From NCBI GenBank assembly GCA_035578155.1, contig JAPWDM010000008.1:27242598-27306597 (forward strand): DNA of 64,000 nt, in the 5' to 3' direction. The stretch comes from Brachynemurus nebulosus. Its lineage: Eukaryota; Arthropoda; Insecta; Neuroptera; Myrmeleontidae. Of the stretch, positions 58,847-64,000 are shown in pieces. The notes under the pieces were generated by a model. The model had not been told where the DNA came from. It was given only the letters and a program-made list of their open reading frames with translations, and made no database searches. A program made the position numbers and the translations under genes. Position 1 is the stretch's first letter; every line of letters starts with the position of its first letter.

Positions 58847-59469
58847 GGGTAACTTCAAAAATGTAAACTTCACCGCATCGATGCAGCATCATGACTTTTC
58901 TGATGCGTCTAATACCTACATGATGCGTTGCTGATGCTCTCTTGAAATTTGATGCATATTAGATGTTTTTGAACGGGATATTGGCATCATTTAGCCTCTG
59001 ATTTGGCTATAGATAAGACAGATAATGTAGCATGATAGACTATAGATAATATAGCAATACAGTCCTTGTATAGGTATATTATCTTTGAATTCCAACTTGA
59101 ACTTACTTGAAATTGAAAATATTGAAATTATTTGAATAAAACATATTACACACCTATTTTGAGTGCAAGATGTATTCAAATAGTTTAAACAATTTTAATC
59201 AAAGGTAAATACATTCATCTTTTTCAACAATTTGTTTTTCGGAATTATTCCTATTGGTGTTAATACCTACATAATATGGCAAGTAGTTATAATTCTACAT
59301 TATACATATTACATGCATCTTGGACACGCATCACCAAATTACTTGATGCATTGTTTTGACGCATCAAATGCAAAAATGAACTTTTGATTTTTCGTTGTGA
59401 TGCGTCTGATGCGTTTTTGAACTTTTGACTCTGCCTCATGCAAGCAGTGATGCATTTTTGAAGTTAGCC
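58847..59469 (-). mobile_element. Harbinger-like MITE, family D copy 3, 3-bp duplication AGT
   Basis: The 623-bp element starts GGGTAACTTCAAAAATG and ends CATTTTTGAAGTTAGCC. AGT flanks both sides (58844-58846 and 59470-59472). It is nearly identical to copy 1 over its full length. Confidence 0.87.
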
Positions 59470-59472
59470 AGT

Positions 59473-60274
59473 GTTCTGGCACATCCCAGGAATTTTTATT
59501 TTTTGTTGGAACGGTCCGGCACGTCCTACGGAAAAACGGCCAAAATAACTGCATTTCTTTTTGTTTTTACTCAGTACATTTCTCTCTCCTTTTTTGTTCG
59601 TCGCTCGCAAAAAACGACTCATTTTACAGATTCTGGTTGTGATTTTATTGTGAAAATGTTTATCTAGACTACGAGTTAATTGAAAATGGGATATAGGCGA
59701 TCGCATCGCCATGGAATCGTAAAATTTTATAAACGTTGCAACAATAAACCTTGATTAGTATTCAGAGCAAGATTGAACTTTTAAAAATTACTTACAAAAG
59801 GAAGAAGAGAATATCTTTTGTATTTGTAGTGTTTGCTAGATGGTGGTAGTACAGTCACTACCTAAACAGGAGTATTACGATACCTATTAACTATCAATGT
59901 ATTTGTACGTATACGTACAAAGTCTGTCAGAGTGTAGTATTAGTACCCACAATTCTTTATAAATGAACTGAAAGCGGCAGCAAATAGGTAACAATATCGA
60001 CGTACCAATGCAGTTGAAAATAATGTTTAGCTTCAACTCTCTGGCTTTAGTATGCGAACGCGCCATAGAATTTCACATACATTTAACGTAATTGATCTTT
60101 ATCGTTGTGAAGCCAATGTTACAGAATAGCAGGTAAGTGACCAACGAGCCATTTATTTCTTCTATTGAAACTAGTCAGTAAGTACCATTGATACTCACTG
60201 TGGGTAAATGTGCCTATTATGAGATCATTTTTTTAAAGAATTATTTTTCTTAAGATACTAAAATCACCTCTGGC
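59473..60274. other. Non-coding stretch, no recognised feature
   Basis: It begins with a GC-richer block (GGAACGGTCCGGCACGTCCT near 59510). Overlapping frames on both strands (59425-59712) carry no motif. Confidence 0.4.
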
Positions 60275-60579
60275 TTAAGGGGAGGTTTACTCGAGAGTCC
60301 TTAACAATTATGTATTTTTCTAGAATTTTTTTCTCAAGAACGAAAGTAAATATCAATTTCAAATTTTGTGCACATATTTATTAAGTATCAAACTACATAA
60401 AACAATTTTTTCAAGGAAAAATATAAAAACGTGTCCATTTTATAGATAGTGCAATGTGACGATCCGAAAATCCAATGCCTTGTTGGTGGACATCCTAGCG
60501 CCAATAATAAACCACCGAAATCCAAAAACAAAAAAGATTTATAAAATATATGAAGAGATTTATTTAAAAATAAAAAATA

Positions 60580-61408
60580 CAGTAGAACCTGATTAAGTTG
60601 GACACCCGCGGTGCAATCAAAAACTGTCCAACATAAACAGGTGTCCAACATATGCAAAATACCAAAATCATCTACGCTTAGTAATTTTAAGGTTAACACT
60701 AATTTAGAATATAATGCAAAATTAATTATTTTTAAAGTAATACATATACACACATCTATGTATCAATATTTATTGAAATAAACTATCGAATAACAATCGT
60801 AATACATACATATTATAGCAATTCTTTTCGTAAGCTTTCAAAATTTCGTCTTTACACTTCAAAATATTCCCAACAGTTGATTTGGAAATTCCAAATTGGT
60901 CGGCTGCCTTTCTTAAACTAACACCATTCTCTACTAAGTCTATAACATTTTTTTTCTTTTCAATGGTCAATTCTACTAAACATTTTCGCTTCGAACTCAT
61001 GGTGCTAAATTTGTAACTAATAAATATTCAAGAGATCTGTACACATGAAATCACTGCTGATTATTGACTAATAACCATTGTGACTGCCGAGCTTTTATAT
61101 TTTTAGGACATAACTAACACGTGTTTCGGTCACGTGTAAAAATTCAATTATTATAACTGTCATAACATAACTAACACGTGTTTCGATCACGTGTAAAATA
61201 CATGAATTTCCAACATAAACAGGTCAAAATATCAAAAATCATTTTAAAAAACTGTCCAAATTAGACAGGTTTCCAACATATAGAGGTGTCCAACTTATAA
61301 GTATTAATATGCATTTAAAACAATGTAATTTCGCCAGGCCAATTGAAAAGTGTCCAACTTGAGCAGGTGTCCAGTATACAGAGGTGTCCAACTTGGCAGG
61401 TTTCACTG
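60580..61408 (-). mobile_element. Tigger deletion derivative, 829 bp, TA duplication
   Basis: TA lies at 60578-60579 and 61409-61410. The ends are CAGTAGAACCTGATTAAGTT and, reverse-complemented, CAGTGAAACCTGCCAAGTTG, both continuing GGACACC. TGTCCAAC/GTTGGACA-type words are repeated at both sides (for example ACAGGTGTCCAACAT near 60639), typical subterminal binding sites. It contains the N-terminus of a Tigger-type transposase on the minus strand. Confidence 0.85.
60770..61000 (-). pseudogene. Tigger/CENP-B-type transposase N-terminal DNA-binding domain
   Basis: The 76-residue frame starts MSSKRKCLVELTIEKKKNVI and continues with DLVENGVSLRKAADQFGISK then STVGNILKCKDEILKAYEKN. This is the CENP-B N-terminal (psq-type) helix-turn-helix of pogo/Tigger transposases: first helix around EKKKNVIDLVE, turn, and recognition helix SKSTVGNILK. 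About 58 residues are intact and the ATG is a natural start close to the element's right end. Beyond YEKN the frame enters unrelated sequence and stops, because the second HTH and DDE domain have been deleted. A truncated binding-only protein could in principle compete for element ends, but nothing shows that it is expressed. Confidence 0.8.
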
Positions 61409-61898
61409 TATTTAAAGTGTATCGAACTTAGGTAGAGGTGCCGGAGAATTGAATTATCTTTAAAATAAAAAATTAAAAAAAAGGATCCATCGAATAGTTT
61501 TTGAGTTATCGTGTCCACCAGTTCCAAAAATGTAGTTCCGAGATATTATAAAATATATATAAAGAAACGTATTTTCAAAATTTTATATTTAATACTCATT
61601 ATTGCGTGAACTACGTTTTTTGAATTTTTTTTTTATAGAAAGCTGGATTCGGTAAATGTGCAAGAATCTTGTTTTTAAATTATTTTCAGTAAAATCACTT
61701 TGGGAACATATTCTACACATAATTTGCTATCAATTTCGGCAAAAAAATCGATTTTTTTGTCAAATCTCAAGTAAACCTTCCCTTAAATTACTTTCAGCAA
61801 AATCACTTTGGGAACATATTCTATACATAATTAGCTACCAATTTCTGCAAAAAAAATCGATTTTTTTTAACGACTCTCAAGTAGCCTCCTCCCCTTAA

Positions 61899-63168
61899 GA
61901 GAAACGTGAAAAAGTAAAAATCTGATACTAGTTCAACTTTTTTGTTGGAAAATAAATTTGTCAAAAATGTCATTTTTAATAATCGGAAAAAAGGTTTGCT
62001 AATGTAAGATAGTATCTCACTGGTGAGCATTTCGGAAAACTAACAAAAAGTTTGATATTTCGATTCTGTTCATGTGTACAAGAGACATAAATGTAAATAA
62101 ATATCTTGTAGTATAATCCAAATAACCTGTTATCTCATATTAGGAGGGTATTCTGGTCTAGAAACTTAAAAAAATAAATTGTCTTTTTGCATATTTTCAA
62201 AGTTTTGAGGAAGGAACATTGTACGAGACAGGGATTGCTGTTTAAAAAATTATAAGTTTAACACACCATAAATGACTCAGACTGTTCGAAACAACATTTC
62301 AAACTTTGAACTCGTTTTTTTCAAAACTATGTTTTTTGAAACGGTTAACATGTTATCTCAAGTTCTAGTGAACCGATTGCTTTAAAATTCTGTACAGAGC
62401 TTCGTAAAGTATTCGAAATTCATTTGCGGAGAGGATTTTTGAAATTTGTTTTTTTTCTTTTTTTTTACTATTTTTAAAAATTCCTAAAACTGGAAAAACG
62501 ATGAAAAAACAATTTTCATTTACATGGACGCCATTTTGCCAAAAAAATGACATCCTTACTCTTTAAGAATTCACCAGAATTTTATGTTTCACATCACCGA
62601 GGGAGTTGGAATCATGTCAACCAGGGGGTAGCTTCTTTTGAGTCCCTACTTTGACAGCCTATACTTTTTTTAATTCTGACTTTTTTTTTAAATTTTTTGT
62701 ACTTTTCAAGTGCTAATAAAAAACCGATAGTAAAAATGTTTAAAGTTTTTTATTAAAACCTAAAATTTGGTCGTCTAGAACAGCCGCTTAAGCGACCATC
62801 TCATTATAGGTAACTTTACCCTACTACATACCTATGACGTACGTACATACACGTGTATGTATACTGATAGAGCGCAGCTTTTGACGATGACGGACTGATT
62901 CACTTGAATGTGAGTATTTGTTATTTTGAATGCAGTAGTAAATGTTAAAAGTTAAAGTACCACGTATTATAGATATGCGGATGGATACGTGTGCACGTTG
63001 AATACACAGGTTTGTTACAGGATGTTACAAGAGAACCACTGATTGTGAATAGAAAACACCGCATCCTGAAAATAAAAATTTGTGGGTGTATAAAAATCAC
63101 GTTATATAATGCTTGATTGCACAACTGCACCGGGAGAAATTCTGGAAAGGTTCGAGAGGTTCGCCCGC
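61899..63168. other. Non-coding stretch, no recognised feature
   Basis: AT-rich DNA. TATTCTGGT near 62149 and an inverted ACCAGAATTTTA near 62573 could be decayed ends of an old element. Short frames have no motif. Confidence 0.4.
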
Positions 63169-63176
63169 GTCACTGG

Positions 63177-63625
63177 TACTGATGAGCAAAATTAGTCTTG
63201 GTCTTGCAGTCTTTTCTTGGTGGTCTTGCATTTTTTGCAAGACCAAGACCAAGACTATGTACACCAAGAGCAAGACCAAGATCAAACTATAAGTATGGCT
63301 GCAAGACCAATACCAAGACTCAAGTGAGCAAGACCAAGAAAAAAGCAAGAAAAAAGCAAGAAAAAAGCAAGACTCTTGCTAAACTATTTAAATAGTTTGA
63401 AAGTATAATTAATACCGTAAACAGAGAATTCTGATTTTAGAAGGAAAAAATTCGCTAATAAAAAAATGCAAGAGAGTGCGAGATTTTTTAGCAATACCGA
63501 GACCAAGACCAAGACCAAGACTCAAACTGCTCTAGCAAGACCAAGACCAAGATTCTTAATGCAAGAACAAGACCAAGACCAAGACTGCCAAGTCTTGGTC
63601 TTGGTCTTGCATTTGCTCATCACTA
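63177..63625. mobile_element. hAT-type MITE, 449 bp, 8-bp duplication GTCACTGG, built from AAGACC words
   Basis: GTCACTGG lies at 63169-63176 and 63626-63633. The ends are TACTGATGAGCAAAAT and, reverse-complemented, TAGTGATGAGCAAATG. Large parts of both subterminal regions consist of AAGACC/GGTCTT hexamers in both orientations. Both strands are open in several frames only because of this hexamer periodicity. No transposase is inside. Confidence 0.88.
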
Positions 63626-63633
63626 GTCACTGG

Positions 63634-64000
63634 AAGTATTACTATTTTCGTTACGTTCTTAAATAGACACGGAACTCAAATTTTTCAGGAAGCTTTAAAA
63701 CATAAAATGCAAGTGCAAGTTTTTATTTTGGAGGGAAAAAATTTTTCACTTTTCAAAAGAGTTTATAAAATACATATATAATAAATAGCGCAGCCGGAAA
63801 ATAAAAATAGGTAATTCTAAAAAATGTTTAAAAAGTGTCTAAAAAATGTTTAAAAAGTGTCTAAAAAATGTTCATAAAATACATATGTAATAGGTAATTT
63901 TAAAAATGAAATACAAAAGTTAAAATTTCGAATGCATGTTAAAACACTTCTGTGAACAATATTTAAACAATATAAAAAGGTGATTTAGCTAATAATCTCT
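63634..64000. other. Non-coding end of window with a small tandem repeat
   Basis: AAAAAATGTTTAAAAAGTGT followed by CT is repeated about 2.5 times at 63820-63870. ATAAAATACATAT occurs at about 63766 and 63873. Nothing else is recognised. Confidence 0.5.

Larger units (their letters stand above)
60279..61894. mobile_element. TTAA-flanked TIR element, family E copy 2, split by Tigger
   Basis: TTAA lies at 60275-60278 and 61895-61898. The ends are GGGGAGGTTTACTCGAGAGT and, reverse-complemented, GGGGAGGAGGCTACTTGAGA followed by GTCGTTAA. The right side holds a head-to-tail duplication of about 108 bases (AAATCACTTTGGGAACATAT at 61692 and 61800). Removing the Tigger insert with its TA and one duplicated unit leaves about 677 bp, close to the 695 bp of copy 1. 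Confidence 0.55.

Overview
This window looks like AT-rich repetitive DNA from an animal, most likely an insect and possibly a hemipteran such as an aphid. That guess rests on base composition, the mix of DNA-transposon relics (hAT, pogo/Tigger, piggyBac, Tc1/mariner, Harbinger-like), the many long (TA)n tracts and frequent TACCTA/TAGGTA words. No diagnostic host gene is visible, so species-level placement is a guess. I recognise no host protein-coding gene, tRNA, rRNA, CRISPR array or operon. Nearly all open frames are short and fall in repeats or AT-rich noise. The window is best read as a gene desert or the inside of a very large intron, filled by non-autonomous and decayed transposons.

Layout. 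1-11 kb: short inverted-repeat elements, a dead Tc1 transposase tail (3.9-4.1 kb), a Harbinger-like element (6.2 kb), a 255-bp hAT element (7.5 kb) and a GC-rich hairpin island (9.8 kb). 11-13 kb: a hAT element with an intact 8-bp target duplication, carrying a nested pogo-like element. 17-20 kb: a 218-bp foldback, a 117-bp (TA)n tract, a hAT element, a dead mariner fragment and a 460-bp TA-flanked element. 20.9-24.2 kb: a nest of at least five insertions (hAT, TA-element, retroposon scrap, Tigger-like, piggyBac). 25.6-26.9 kb: hAT inside hAT. 27-41 kb: two more copies of the pogo-like family, a piggyBac-type element, Harbinger-like copy 1, a Tc1/mariner element and a young 544-bp tandem duplication. 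41.9-43.7 kb: a 120-bp-period satellite. 45.3-46.5 kb: an element with 314-bp inverted arms around a 119-residue CxxC protein, the most intact reading frame in the window. 46.7-64 kb: a TTAA-flanked family (two copies), Harbinger-like copies 2 and 3, a Tigger deletion derivative, GC-rich tandem repeats and a hAT element largely built from AAGACC words.

The parts do not form a pathway. The strength of the annotation is structural: many elements have termini and target-site duplications that can be read base by base (8 bp for hAT, TA for pogo/mariner, TTAA for piggyBac, 3 bp for the Harbinger-like family), so insertion order can be inferred. The transposase pieces seen are C-terminal or N-terminal scraps, several with lost catalytic residues. 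Mobility, if any, would depend on enzymes encoded elsewhere.
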